A DNA stretch of 64,000 bases from contig NZ_JACCBT010000001.1 in NCBI RefSeq assembly GCF_013409045.1, forward strand, positions 372,001 to 436,000, read 5' to 3'. The position numbers and the translations under genes were made by a program. The first letter of the stretch is position 1. The number at the start of each line of letters is the position of its first letter. A model generated the notes under the pieces. It made no database searches. It saw nothing but the letters and a program-made list of their open reading frames with translations, and was not told where the DNA came from. Shown one piece after another: positions 23,306 to 32,677 of this stretch. The DNA is from Actinomadura citrea (lineage in GTDB: Bacteria; Actinomycetota; Actinomycetes; Streptosporangiales; Streptosporangiaceae).

Positions 23306-24909
23306 TGGCTAATCACTTTCATGGCTTTCCGGATATCTTGTTCGAGGCGGGCGGACTCTTCGAAATGGGTGAAGAGTTCCTTGGTGAGGCGGTCGAGCTT
23401 GTCGGCGATGGGCTCGTCGTCCTCTTCGGCCTCGGGGGCGCCGACGTAGCGGCCCGGGGTGAGGATGTGGTCGGCCGTGCGGATTTCGTCGGTGGCGGCC
23501 GAGTAGCAGAAGCCGCGCTCGTCCTCGTACGTCAGGCCCGCCTCGCGGGCACTGGGGGTGCCGCGCCAGGCGTGGTAGGCGTTGGCGATTTTTGCGACGT
23601 CGTCGTCGGTGAGGACGCGTTCGGTACGGTCGAGCATCGTGCCCATGTTGCGGGCGTCGATGAACAGCGTCTGGCCTTGGCGGTCGATGTGGCCGGCGCG
23701 AGCGGACTTGTCCTTGGTGAAGAACCACAGGCAGGCCGGGATCTGCGTGGTGCGGAACAACTGCGGGGGCAGCGCGACCATGCAGGCGACGAGGTCGTTC
23801 TCCACGAGGGCGGTGCGGATGTCGCCTTCGCCGGACTGCTTGGAGGACATCGAGCCGTTGGCCATGACGACGCCAGCGCAGCCGCGCGTGCCGAGCTTGG
23901 AGATGATGTGCTGCATCCAGGCGAAGTTGGCGTTGCCCGCGGGCGGGGTGCCGAAGCGCCACCGGGGGTCATCGGTCCGGCGGTACCAGTCCGACATGTT
24001 GAACGGCGGGTTGGCCAGGATGTAGTCGGCCTTGAGGTCGGGGTGGCGGTCCTCGTAGAAGGTGTCGGCCCACTTGGTGGACAGGTCGCCGCCGATGCCG
24101 TGGATGGCCAGGTTCATCTTGGCCAGTCGCCAGGTGCGCTCGTTGGCCTCCTGGCCGTAGACGGCGATGTCGTCGCGGCGTCCCCGGTGGTTGAGAACGA
24201 ACCTCTCGGCCTGGACGAACATGCCGCCCGAGCCACAACAGGGGTCGTACACCCGTCCCTTGTAGGGCTCAAGGATCTCCACCAGGACCCTGACGACGCT
24301 GGCGGGCGTGTAGAACTCGCCCCCACGCTTACCCTCGGCCCGGGCGAACCTCTCCAGGAAGTATTCGTAGACCTCGCCGAGCACGTCGCGGGCGGACTTG
24401 CCGTCGTGACCGGTGAATCGGGCGTCGCTGAGCAGGTCGACGAGTTCGCTGAGGCGGCGCTGGTCGACGTTGTTCTGGTTGTAGATCCGGGGCAGGACGC
24501 CGGCCAGGGACCGGTTGGTCTTCATGACCGCGTCCATCGCCCCGTCGATCAGCTCGCCGATCGCGCCGGACTTGGCCTGCGCCGCAAGGTCGGACCAGCG
24601 GGCTCCCTCGGGAACCCAGAACACGCCCTCGCCTTCGTACTCGTCCTTGTCGTCCAAGAACGACTCGTGACGCGACTCCGGCACGCCGTCGGCGACGAGC
24701 TCGTCACGAATCTGGTCGCGGCGTTCGGCGAAGGCGTCCGAGACGTACTTCAGGAAGACCAGCCCGAGGACGAAGTCCTTGTACTGGGCGGCGTCCATCG
24801 AGCCGCGGAGCTTGTCCGCGGACCTCCACAGGATCGCCTTCAGCTCCGCCATCGTGGACACGCCGGGCAGTTCGGCCTGTCCGGCATGGGCTTTCTTGCG
24901 GGGCGGCAT
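23302..24909 (-). CDS. hsdM: type I restriction enzyme, methylase subunit (HsdM)
   Basis: A 535-residue N6-adenine methylase. The N-terminal bundle (ELKAILWRSADKLRGSMDAA, YKDFVLGLVFLKYVSDAF) is followed by motif I RVYDPCCGSGGMFVQAE (about 220-236) and the catalytic NPPF in YILANPPFNMSDW (about 295-307). The fold and length fit HsdM. With HsdS it should methylate the recognised sequence and protect the host. It starts 28 bp after the methylase-like gene upstream. Confidence 0.95.
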   Translation of the reverse strand: MPPRKKAHAGQAELPGVSTMAELKAILWRSADKLRGSMDAAQYKDFVLGLVFLKYVSDAFAERRDQIRDELVADGVPESRHESFLDDKDEYEGEGVFWVPEGARWSDLAAQAKSGAIGELIDGAMDAVMKTNRSLAGVLPRIYNQNNVDQRRLSELVDLLSDARFTGHDGKSARDVLGEVYEYFLERFARAEGKRGGEFYTPASVVRVLVEILEPYKGRVYDPCCGSGGMFVQAERFVLNHRGRRDDIAVYGQEANERTWRLAKMNLAIHGIGGDLSTKWADTFYEDRHPDLKADYILANPPFNMSDWYRRTDDPRWRFGTPPAGNANFAWMQHIISKLGTRGCAGVVMANGSMSSKQSGEGDIRTALVENDLVACMVALPPQLFRTTQIPACLWFFTKDKSARAGHIDRQGQTLFIDARNMGTMLDRTERVLTDDDVAKIANAYHAWRGTPSAREAGLTYEDERGFCYSAATDEIRTADHILTPGRYVGAPEAEEDDEPIADKLDRLTKELFTHFEESARLEQDIRKAMKVISQ

Positions 24910-24937
24910 CTATCTCCTCTATTCGGGTTGTCGCGCG

Positions 24938-27016
24938 TCAGACGATGGGGTCGGTGAGGGTCAGGGTTCCGTCGGCGAGGCCGGTGGCGGCGATGCGGCG
25001 CAACTCGTCCAAGGCGGCGATCTCGCGGCGGGCGCGGTCTCGCCGGTCGTCCAGGTCAGCCAGCAGGCGGTCCAACTGCGTTACCTCGGACGGGGGCAGT
25101 AGCGGCAAGGCCAGTTCCTGCAGGCGCTGCGCCGGCCGGATGGCTCCGTCGGCTCGTCCCGCGCGGTCCAGCAGGGCGGCCAGCACGCGCGGTGTGAAAT
25201 GCTTCTTGCCATCCTCCTCGATGCGCAAGATGCGGGCGGGGAACTCCACCACCGAGTGACCGTCGTGGTCGACCGCGGCGGACGGTCGCGGCACGGTAGT
25301 GATGATGACGTCGCCGGGTTTGCTGTGCCGGGCACCAGGGCAGGTTCTCTCGAATTCGAAGCGGTCGACGCGGCGGCTGCCCGGTTCGCTCTCGCCGAGG
25401 ACTTCCGGAGGGCCGAAGACGGGATGGGAATTCGTCGCGTTCACCGTGCTGGAGGCGGGGCGGATGAGCCCGGCCAGCAGGCGCGTGCCCTTTCGCAGCG
25501 ACAGCGCCTTCGCTCGGCCTCTGCCGGAGAGTTCCGCGATGGTCGTGGTGCGCGGCGGACGCGGCCTGAGGACGGCAGACAGATCACTGTTCAGGCGGGG
25601 CGCGTCTGGCCGGGCCTCCCACACCACGCGTTCCAGTTCAAGCGAGCGGGCAACGCGTTCGGGCACGTCCCAGCGCAGATCGTCCTGGGACGGCAGGTAG
25701 CGGGGGAGCATCGGACGTGGCGAGGCGATCAACGCGCTGACCGGGGTCGCGACGGTGTGGATACGGCGATGGGCTTCGGGATCGAACTGCTCGTCACGCC
25801 AGACCAGCACGTCGGTGACGAGGGCATCGACCAGACCGGGAGTGAGGGCGCGGTCGGACACGTCCGCCAGAAGCACCTTGCCGCGCTCCCCCACTGCGTA
25901 GTCGGCGGTGAGCACCCACAACGCGAGCTCGTATCCGGGGCGGTAGGGGACGAGTCCGCCGGGCAGCCGGATGACAGCCTTGATCGAACCGGAGGCCAGC
26001 AGCTGTCCGCGCAGGACCCCGGCCTCACTGGTCGGGTCGAGCGCGGTGGTTGTGTCCGCTGGCGCCACGACGACTGCGGTCGCGCCCGGGGGCAGCGGCA
26101 GCAACAGGTCGTTTAGTGCGATCAGTGAGAGTGCGGCGGAGCGTTCTTCGGCTGGACTGTAAGGCAGCTGGGTGACGACGATCGTGGCCTCGTCCAGGCA
26201 GCCTTCCGGCTCGGTGCGCACCTCGTACTCAACCTCGGGGACGTCGCGAACGGCCAGGCGCCGCCGCGTCAACCGGGCCGACACCGGGTCGGCGCAGCAG
26301 GCGGTGACGCGCAGGACCTGGTCGTCGCGGAGCGTGCTGGCGACTGCGATCAGCAGGTCGCCGATGCCAGCGGACGGGTCAACGAGCCGCACCTCGCCGT
26401 CACGGTCGGCGAGGGCGCGGGCGTCGGCCAACCCCGCGACCAGGGACTCCAGCACCGGGTCCAGCCGGCCGGACGACAGGCCGGCTGCGCCGAGGCGATC
26501 GCGGACCTGCATGATCCGTTCGAATGCCCCCTGGGTGCTCCAGGCGGCCTCCACCAGTTCGTCCACTGCGGCCGGCAGCCAGGGCGCGCGCAGCCCGCGG
26601 ATCTCCGAGGCCAGCAGTTCGTCGTCCGGGTCGGTCTCGTCCGCCTGCTCCCGCAGGCGCGCCATCAGGCCCGACGTCTCGTCGTCGAGCGGCTCGTCGC
26701 CGGACAGGTGCCGCAGGCAGATCAGCGCGGTCAGCGCTGGGATCAGCGTGCGAGGCGGCAACTGGGCGCCGAGCCGGGCGAGCGTGTGGACCCGCAGGTC
26801 CCCTTCGATCTCGCCCCGCTCGGCCCGTCCGGTCTCGACCAGCCAGTCGACGATGCGCGTGGCCTCGAAGAGCTGCTGCCCCCGCTCTTCGGTCACCGGC
26901 TGCGGGAAGTCGGGATAGCGGCGGCGCCAGGTGCTGACGACTGGCCTCCGGACGTCCGCCAGTTCGGCGATCTCGGTCATCGACATCAAGAGCATCTCGT
27001 CACGAGCAACAGCCAT
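24938..27016 (-). CDS. methylase-like protein with N-terminal HTH and lost catalytic motif
   Basis: A 692-residue protein. Residues about 10-50 form a MerR-like helix-turn-helix (MTEIAELADVRRPVVSTWRR). The middle has the N6-methylase fold: motif I VRLVDPSAGIGDLLIAVAS is kept, but where HsdM has NPPF this protein has IVVTQLPYSPAEER, so the catalytic Asn-Pro-Pro is missing. The C-terminal part resembles a single HsdS-like recognition domain ending in a coiled coil (EVTQLDRLLADLDDRRDRAR). It probably binds DNA and SAM without methylating, perhaps as a regulator or a specificity factor. GAGGAGG supports ATG 27016. Confidence 0.8.
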   Translation of the reverse strand: MAVARDEMLLMSMTEIAELADVRRPVVSTWRRRYPDFPQPVTEERGQQLFEATRIVDWLVETGRAERGEIEGDLRVHTLARLGAQLPPRTLIPALTALICLRHLSGDEPLDDETSGLMARLREQADETDPDDELLASEIRGLRAPWLPAAVDELVEAAWSTQGAFERIMQVRDRLGAAGLSSGRLDPVLESLVAGLADARALADRDGEVRLVDPSAGIGDLLIAVASTLRDDQVLRVTACCADPVSARLTRRRLAVRDVPEVEYEVRTEPEGCLDEATIVVTQLPYSPAEERSAALSLIALNDLLLPLPPGATAVVVAPADTTTALDPTSEAGVLRGQLLASGSIKAVIRLPGGLVPYRPGYELALWVLTADYAVGERGKVLLADVSDRALTPGLVDALVTDVLVWRDEQFDPEAHRRIHTVATPVSALIASPRPMLPRYLPSQDDLRWDVPERVARSLELERVVWEARPDAPRLNSDLSAVLRPRPPRTTTIAELSGRGRAKALSLRKGTRLLAGLIRPASSTVNATNSHPVFGPPEVLGESEPGSRRVDRFEFERTCPGARHSKPGDVIITTVPRPSAAVDHDGHSVVEFPARILRIEEDGKKHFTPRVLAALLDRAGRADGAIRPAQRLQELALPLLPPSEVTQLDRLLADLDDRRDRARREIAALDELRRIAATGLADGTLTLTDPIV

Positions 27017-27099
27017 CGTCAGCACCTCCTCTCACCGCGCGACCGACACTAGAGCAATCAGCAGAGCTGGACTTTCGCGATGGCCGATAACGGCCCTTA

Positions 27100-28770
27100 T
27101 CAAGCGCTTTCCGGGGTTTCCTCGGAGCTCTCTTCCGTGGACTCCACGACCCGGACGGCAGGCTCAGCCGACGCCGCCTCCAGCAGTTCCGGACGCTTCA
27201 GCGGATGAGCGGCAACCTCGACCGGGGCAAGCGAGGCGGGATGGGCCTCGACGACCTTCAACTCCTTGAACTTTCGCGCCGTGACCATGACCCGTAGCTC
27301 CAGCGAGCCGATCGCCTCGTTGTAGGCCTTGACCGATCCGTCCAGGGCGCTGCCGAGGCGCCTGAAGTGACCCGCCATGGTCGTGAGCCGCTTGTGCAGT
27401 TCGCGGCCCAGGTCGTGGACCTGGCGAAGGTTTTCCTGGAGCGCCGCCTGCGTCCAGGCGATCGCGACCGTGCGGAGCATCGCGATCAGGACCGTGGGCG
27501 TGGCGATGACGATCCGCTTCTCCGCGGCGTACTCCATCAGGCGGGGCTCCTTGTCGAGCGCGGCCTGCAGCAGTGCCTCGCTCGGCAGGTACATCACCAC
27601 GAACTCCGGGCTGCCAGCGACGTTCCGGTAGTACTCCTTGCCCGCCAGCGCGTCGATGTGCTTGCGCACATGCCGGGCGTGGTCGGCCATGTGGCGGTCC
27701 CGCTCGGCGTCGTCAGTGGCTTCCAGGGCGTCCAGGAACGCGGCCAACGACACCTTCGCATCCACAACCACCCGCTTACCACCGGCCAGATGCACCACCA
27801 TGTCGGGACGCAGCGCCCCCTCGTCGCCTTCGATGTGCTTCTGCAGTTCGAAGTCGCAGTGCTCCTCCATGTTCGCCAACTCGACGGCGCGCTTGAGGTG
27901 CAGTTCGCCCCAGTCGCCCCGAACCTGCGGCTTGCGCAGCGCGTCGGCCAGCGCCCGGGCCTGCCTGCTGCTCTCGACGTTCGCGTCGGCCAGCATCTTG
28001 AGCTGTTCGTCGAGCCGGCTCTCGTTGTCGCTCCGCTTGGAGTCGAAGGTGCTCAGCCGCTGGGCCATGTCCGCCAGCCGTTCGTTGATCGCACGGCTGG
28101 CCGACCCCAGCCGGTCGTCCGCCGTGGCGATCAGCCGGTCCTGCGAGGACTCCAGCATCTTCGTCACGAACGCCTCGAACTGCTCGGTCTGCTGCCGGGT
28201 GGTTTCGTCGCGCAGCTTGTCCAGCTCCTTGCGCGCCGCCTCGACCTGCTCCTGCTGCCGGCGCAGTCCGTCGCACTCCTCACGGGCGACAGCCAGGTCC
28301 TGCTTGATCCCGGCCAGGGTCTGCTCCTGCAGATCGATGGCTCCTTGGAGCTTCGCCTCAGCCTGCTGACTCTGTTGCAGGCGGCTGTCGAGGGAGCGAG
28401 CCTGCTGCACGCTTTCCTGCACCGATTCCCTCAGCAGCGCCTTCTCCTTCTCGACCTCCTGCAGCTTCTCCCGCGTCGACGCCAGCTCGTTGTCGAACCG
28501 GGCGATCTGCTCTCCCCGCTCGCCGTACTGGGCGGCCAGTACCGTCCGGGATGCCTCCGCCTTCTCGGCCCTGTTGCGGGCGTCGTCTCGCTCCGAGCGC
28601 AGCTCGGCGGCCTGTGTGCGCGCCTGGTCACGTTCGTTCTGGACGACCTTCTGATCGGCCAGCAACCGGCTTCGTTCGGTGCCGGACCGGGTGCGCGCGA
28701 GCACGTATCCGAGGACACCGAAAACGGCTGCCGACAGCAAGAAGAGGATGGTGAACACGAGAGCGTCCAT
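27100..28770 (-). CDS. rmuC: RmuC-family DNA recombination protein
   Basis: A 556-residue protein. One membrane helix starts it (MDALVFTILFLLSAAVFGV), then a coiled coil of about 200 residues, then the RmuC nuclease-like core: RGDWGELHLKRAVELANMEE, RPDMVVHLAGGKRVVVDAK, FVVMYLPSEALLQAALDKEP and IATPTVLIAMLRTVAIAWTQ. RmuC limits DNA inversions, probably by cutting unusual DNA structures. The ATG at 28770 follows GGAGGT. It lies just upstream of the restriction operon on the same strand with an 83-bp gap and may be expressed with it. Confidence 0.9.
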   Translation of the reverse strand: MDALVFTILFLLSAAVFGVLGYVLARTRSGTERSRLLADQKVVQNERDQARTQAAELRSERDDARNRAEKAEASRTVLAAQYGERGEQIARFDNELASTREKLQEVEKEKALLRESVQESVQQARSLDSRLQQSQQAEAKLQGAIDLQEQTLAGIKQDLAVAREECDGLRRQQEQVEAARKELDKLRDETTRQQTEQFEAFVTKMLESSQDRLIATADDRLGSASRAINERLADMAQRLSTFDSKRSDNESRLDEQLKMLADANVESSRQARALADALRKPQVRGDWGELHLKRAVELANMEEHCDFELQKHIEGDEGALRPDMVVHLAGGKRVVVDAKVSLAAFLDALEATDDAERDRHMADHARHVRKHIDALAGKEYYRNVAGSPEFVVMYLPSEALLQAALDKEPRLMEYAAEKRIVIATPTVLIAMLRTVAIAWTQAALQENLRQVHDLGRELHKRLTTMAGHFRRLGSALDGSVKAYNEAIGSLELRVMVTARKFKELKVVEAHPASLAPVEVAAHPLKRPELLEAASAEPAVRVVESTEESSEETPESA

Positions 28771-29054
28771 GGCGATACCTCCGGGGAAGACGGCCGGGTC
28801 GAACAACTCGATGACCCGGCCGGTGAAGGAAGGGAACGTTGCGGCTCCGGAGGTTCGCGAGACCTGCGAATCGCAACGAGCCCAGAAGCTACGCCCAACT
28901 CTTCGTAGATGTCGTCTCGAATGGTCGATAACCCTCCTTATCGCAGATCTGAATAGGAGAGGGCCTGGTATCCGCCTAGCTTGTGCTGCGCCGCACCGAG
29001 CCGTCCGCTCAAGCGGGCGCCCCCGGCGCAGCCACTCACGCCAAAGGAGTCGAA
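28771..29054. other. divergent intergenic region, no gene seen
   Basis: The 284 bases separate rmuC from the lipoprotein gene. I see no coding frame; a CCGGCCGG-centred short inverted repeat occurs near 28815. It presumably holds both promoters. Confidence 0.5.
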
Positions 29055-29612
29055 ATGAAGAAGTTCCTCCTCGTCATGCCGGCTGTCCTGTCCCTCGCCC
29101 TCACGGCGTGCACAGGGACCGAGGTGACCAGCAGCCCCGACAAGAAGCCCGCAGGCTCCGGGTCGCACAGCACCTCGGCAAAGTCGCACGCCGCCCCGGC
29201 TGGGATCGGCGACACCATCACGCTGAAGAGCAACGAGGACGACCTCAAGCTTGAAGTGACCGTGGTGAAGGCCATCTCATCGGCCAAGCCGAAGGACGAG
29301 TTCAACGTCCCCGAGCAGGGACAGCGGTTCGCCGCCGTCCAGATCCGCCTGAAGAACGTCGGCTCGACCACCTACGACGACTCTCCCGGGAACGGCGCGA
29401 AGCTCATCGACGGCCAGGACCAGCAGTACGACGAGGCCATGAGCGACATTGCCCAGGGCCCGTCCATCGGCAGCTCCGTCAAGTTGGCGCCCGGCGGCAG
29501 CCGCAAGGGATACCTGGTCTTCGCCGTCCCCAAGAAGGCCAAGATCGCCAAATTCCAGTTCGCTCTCGACAGCGGCTTCGGCCCTCAGGCCGGCGAGTGG
29601 CTCCTGAAGTAG
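29055..29612 (+). CDS. DUF4352-type lipoprotein
   Basis: A 185-residue exported protein. The signal peptide ends in a lipobox (LVMPAVLSLALTACTG, Cys at about residue 19), followed by a Ser/Lys-rich linker and a DUF4352-like immunoglobulin-type domain (GDTITLKSNEDDLKLEVTVV, GQRFAAVQIRLKNVGSTTYD, GGSRKGYLVFAVP). These proteins are attached to the outer face of the membrane; function unknown. ATG 29055 follows AAAGGAG. It could be a chromosomal-type gene carried as cargo. Confidence 0.85.
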   Translation: MKKFLLVMPAVLSLALTACTGTEVTSSPDKKPAGSGSHSTSAKSHAAPAGIGDTITLKSNEDDLKLEVTVVKAISSAKPKDEFNVPEQGQRFAAVQIRLKNVGSTTYDDSPGNGAKLIDGQDQQYDEAMSDIAQGPSIGSSVKLAPGGSRKGYLVFAVPKKAKIAKFQFALDSGFGPQAGEWLLK

Positions 29613-29825
29613 CCGCCGAGGGGCCCGCTTTGCTCGGCCAGCCGAGAAAAGGCGGTCGGCCCCCAGCCAAGTGCCACAACAGGCCAGCAGCCCACCATCC
29701 GCCGCCACGCTCAGTACAGTCCCTTGCGGGGCTGGTCGCCGGTACGGCATGAGTTCGGTTGTGCGTGTGGCGACGCAGTCGCGGCGCCTGAAGAATTCAC
29801 TCTCCCCGCACGTCAGGAGCCGACG

Positions 29826-31064
29826 ATGGATGAAGAGATTCAGCTGATCAGTGACGGTGACGGGTTGGCGGTCATCGGGGATCCGACGACTGTCGAGCAC
29901 TTCCTTGCCTCTGAGGGACTCCCGTCGAAGGACCTCGGACTGCAGCGGCTCGGGTCTGCCCTCAACACCGGTGCTGCAGTGGCCCAATCAGGGTCCGAGA
30001 TCGCCGCCAACTCAGGTCGCTGGGTGAAGCTGACCAAGGAGTCCGCACAAGCGATCAATAAGTATGGACTGAGGGAAAGTAAGAAGTCGGGTCTTAGTAC
30101 AGGCGTACTGAAGGGCAACAAGGGCCAGATCAAGGGATTCGTCGAGTTCGTGAAAGGGCCCGGATCGCTTCTGAGTAACCCGGCGATTCTGGCCGGTGCT
30201 GCGGGGATCATGGCGCAGGTTGCGATGCAGCAGACCATGGATGAGATCACCGACTACCTCGCCACGATCGACGAGAAGGTCGACGATGTGCTCCGTGCCC
30301 AGAAGGACGCTGTGCTGGCCCGGATGATCGGAGTGGGCCTCGTCATCGAGGAGTCCATGACCATCCGAGAGAAGCGGGGCCGCGTCGACGAAGTCACGTG
30401 GTCGAAGGTGCAGACCGCGCCGACGACGATCGCAGAGACCCAGGCGTATGCGCTGCGCCAACTCGATGCGGTCACGGAGAAGCTGGAACGCAACACCAAG
30501 GTCGGCGATCTCGCCAAGGCGGCCAAGGAGGCAGAGACCAGGGGACGGGAGTGGCTGGCCGTTCTGGCTCGCAGCTTCCAACTGCAGGATGCGATCGCCG
30601 TGCTCGAACTCGACCGGGTGCTGGACGTGTCCCCGGAGGAGCTGGACGGGCATCGCCTCGGGCTGAGGGCAGCCCGGCAGACCAGGCTGGAACTCATCGC
30701 ACGGAGCACCGAGCATCTGATGGCCCGGATGGGGACGGCCGTCGGCACGGCCAACACCAAGGTCCTGCTGCATCCCTCGAAGGCCCCGGCCGTTGTGCAG
30801 TCCAGCAACCGTGTCTCGATGGCCATCGTCGAATTCCACGAGCGGCTCGGGATCGAGGGCGCTCGGCAGTCGTCGGAGGCGAGACGCTGGGCGGACGCGG
30901 CCAAGGAGGTTAGAGACAAGGCGCTGGAGACAGGAGTGGACCGCGTCGATACCGCCAAGCGCCTTGGAAACGAGACCTTCGACCGGGCCAGGTCAGCGAC
31001 GGGCAAGCTCTCCAACCGGATCGCGGACAAAGCACTCCGTCGGCACGGGGACGAGGAAGCCTGA
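29826..31064 (+). CDS. conserved actinobacterial protein of unknown function, 412 residues
   Basis: Starts MDEEIQLISDGDGLAVIG. Residues about 55-110 are basic and helical, then a hydrophobic glycine/alanine stretch (PAILAGAAGIMAQVAMQQ, about 117-134) that could enter a membrane, then LATIDEKVDDVLRAQKDAVL and long amphipathic helices to the end. The overall design, helix-hydrophobic hairpin-helix, resembles pore-forming or membrane-remodelling proteins, but I cannot name a family. AGGAG lies before the ATG at 29826. It stands alone between the lipoprotein and a convergent gene. Confidence 0.75.
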   Translation: MDEEIQLISDGDGLAVIGDPTTVEHFLASEGLPSKDLGLQRLGSALNTGAAVAQSGSEIAANSGRWVKLTKESAQAINKYGLRESKKSGLSTGVLKGNKGQIKGFVEFVKGPGSLLSNPAILAGAAGIMAQVAMQQTMDEITDYLATIDEKVDDVLRAQKDAVLARMIGVGLVIEESMTIREKRGRVDEVTWSKVQTAPTTIAETQAYALRQLDAVTEKLERNTKVGDLAKAAKEAETRGREWLAVLARSFQLQDAIAVLELDRVLDVSPEELDGHRLGLRAARQTRLELIARSTEHLMARMGTAVGTANTKVLLHPSKAPAVVQSSNRVSMAIVEFHERLGIEGARQSSEARRWADAAKEVRDKALETGVDRVDTAKRLGNETFDRARSATGKLSNRIADKALRRHGDEEA

Positions 31065-31240
31065 GCAGGCACCGACCGCCGTGCCACCAGGCCATCGCCG
31101 ACCAGGGCCGCGACAGTACCGTTGCCTGCCCTTGTCGCGTACGACGGTGCCGATCTGTGCCAGATCGCGGGCCACGGCTCGCCCACTCGTCGGCAGATCT
31201 GCGGCGGCGCGGGCGCCTGCGGGTTCTGATATTCGTCGGC

Positions 31241-31900
31241 CTATTGATGTCGCCAAGCCGCAGCGCATACCTCTATCCAGGTCGCAAGGTCGGGCACATT
31301 ATTGATCGTGAGCAGCGAGTATGGAGGGGAACCGTCAAGGGGTGTGACATCTTCGAACGCGTGGTCTGGTGCGAAGAGAAGGAGCCGACCGTCGTCCCGA
31401 TGCGCCAGTGTGAGGTTCCCGTTGGCCTCTACGGCGACGACGTAGTACTCAACTGGGTTGATGGAGACCTTCAGGCCGTCTCCTTCCCAGAGCCACGCGT
31501 AGTCGGCCAGGACGTCTGAGACTCGTACACGTGTCGCCTGGGCCGTGAGCACTTGGTTCTGGTTGCACCACCAGGTGCCGGGTTCACCGAATCTCTCGAC
31601 GATTCCGCCGCAGAGCTTCCAGAAGCTCATGTGCGCCTTCGGAAGAAACTCGCCGTCCCCATCCTCGGGCGGGTGGCAGAGCCATCCCCGTCGAGCGTCC
31701 GGTGACCCCCATGCCAGCAACTCGTACGCGGTGTCTCCGACGGAGATCGGGGTGAGAGTCGTCGAGTCGAGCAGTGCGGACAGTTCGGGCAGGTCTTCGG
31801 CTGATCCGCGGGTCCACGGCTGTGCCTCGCCCACTACGACGTTCTCGCCGGGTTGGAGGAACCATGAAACCTCCTGGAGGAACAGCTCCCAGTCGCTCAT
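31241..31900 (-). CDS. hypothetical protein, possibly SUKH-like
   Basis: A 219-residue soluble protein: WELFLQEVSWFLQPGENVVV, MSFWKLCGGIVERFGEPGTW, VSDVLADYAWLWEGDGLKVS, YYVVAVEANGNLTLAHRDDG and VPDLATWIEVCAAAWRHQ. The mix of acidic strands and a final helix reminds one of SUKH/SMI1-type immunity proteins, but the match is not firm. It converges on the 412-residue protein and is divergent from the mobilization module. Confidence 0.6.
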   Translation of the reverse strand: MSDWELFLQEVSWFLQPGENVVVGEAQPWTRGSAEDLPELSALLDSTTLTPISVGDTAYELLAWGSPDARRGWLCHPPEDGDGEFLPKAHMSFWKLCGGIVERFGEPGTWWCNQNQVLTAQATRVRVSDVLADYAWLWEGDGLKVSINPVEYYVVAVEANGNLTLAHRDDGRLLLFAPDHAFEDVTPLDGSPPYSLLTINNVPDLATWIEVCAAAWRHQ

Positions 31901-32102
31901 GCTCCGATGATGGCAGCCCCGCTCTTGCCCACACCGGCCGGGAAGCTCGCGAGGTCGCTCATCGGCTCCTTGGGACGCCGGACGGGTCTCAGGTGAGCGA
32001 CTTCAGTCTGCTGTCCTGTTGATTTTAAACTACAGTACGACACGCCGATGCTTGAAGTAGTCGACTCGCGTGCGATGAGAGAAGCTGGGCGCCAACGCTG
32101 TC

Positions 32103-32209
32103 CCTGCGCCCCGCTGGCGCAGGGCGCAGGGCAAGAAATGGAAAACGCAAGCGTTATTGGCTGCGGACCGGGCGCGGTCCGCAGTGGGAGCGGGATCGAG
32201 CGCGATCCC
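32103..32209. other. candidate oriT: four tandem hairpins upstream of mobC
   Basis: Four inverted repeats follow one another: CCTGCGCC/GGCGCAGG (32103-32123, loop 5), AACGC/GCGTT (32144-32155, loop 2), CTGCGGACCG/CGGTCCGCAG (32161-32184, loop 4) and GGGATCG/CGATCCC (32192-32209, loop 4). They lie in a 323-bp gene-free region directly upstream of mobC and the relaxase, the usual place for an origin of transfer. No nick site can be fixed by eye. Confidence 0.55.
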
Positions 32210-32223
32210 AGGTCAGGAGGCTG

Positions 32224-32646
32224 ATGGTCGAAGAGGGGTGCGGCGAGTCCTCGGCGGGCATGGCGAGGCGACGCAACCGCCGAGCTCATGGCGAGTCGAG
32301 GCGGAGGCGGGTGTTGTACGTCCTGTTGTCGGAGGATGAGCACGCGGCGGTGTCGAGGGCGGCAGAGCGTGAGCGGCTGGCGACCGCGGCCTGGGCGGCG
32401 CTGACGTTGTTGGCTGCGGCGAGCGGGACGCCGCGAGCAGAGCACAACGAGATGCGCGAGGTACTGCAGGCCGTCATGCAGGCGCGTGGTCAAGCGCAGC
32501 GGATCGGCGTCAACCTCAACCAGGCGGTCGCCGCGCTGAATTCGGGGGAGGTGTCGTCGACGATCCAGTGGTACGCCCGTGCCGCCGCGCAGACGGTCCG
32601 CAAGCTGGACGACCTGGCCGAGGAGTTGAGAAGGCGGCTGCCGTGA
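32224..32646 (+). CDS. MobC-like relaxosome accessory protein
   Basis: A 140-residue protein. A basic N-terminal arm (MARRRNRRAHGESRRRRVLY) leads to a ribbon-helix-helix-like region (VLLSEDEHAAVSRAAERERL), and the C-terminal part has the MobC pattern QAQRIGVNLNQAVAALNSGE. MobC proteins bind near oriT and help the relaxase open DNA. AGGAGG precedes the ATG. It starts 15 bp after the hairpin array and is followed by the relaxase 31 bp later. Confidence 0.85.
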   Translation: MVEEGCGESSAGMARRRNRRAHGESRRRRVLYVLLSEDEHAAVSRAAERERLATAAWAALTLLAAASGTPRAEHNEMREVLQAVMQARGQAQRIGVNLNQAVAALNSGEVSSTIQWYARAAAQTVRKLDDLAEELRRRLP

Positions 32647-32677
32647 TCGCGAAGGCATTGGCCCTGAGCGTTGCGTC

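Noticed and set aside
28983..29612. Longer start at 28983 for the DUF4352 lipoprotein
   Set aside because: It would bury the signal peptide; ATG 29055 has a clear AAAGGAG and begins the signal sequence.
32101..32210. Hairpin array as a CRISPR array or riboswitch
   Set aside because: The four repeats differ in sequence and have no spacers; position before mobC fits oriT better.
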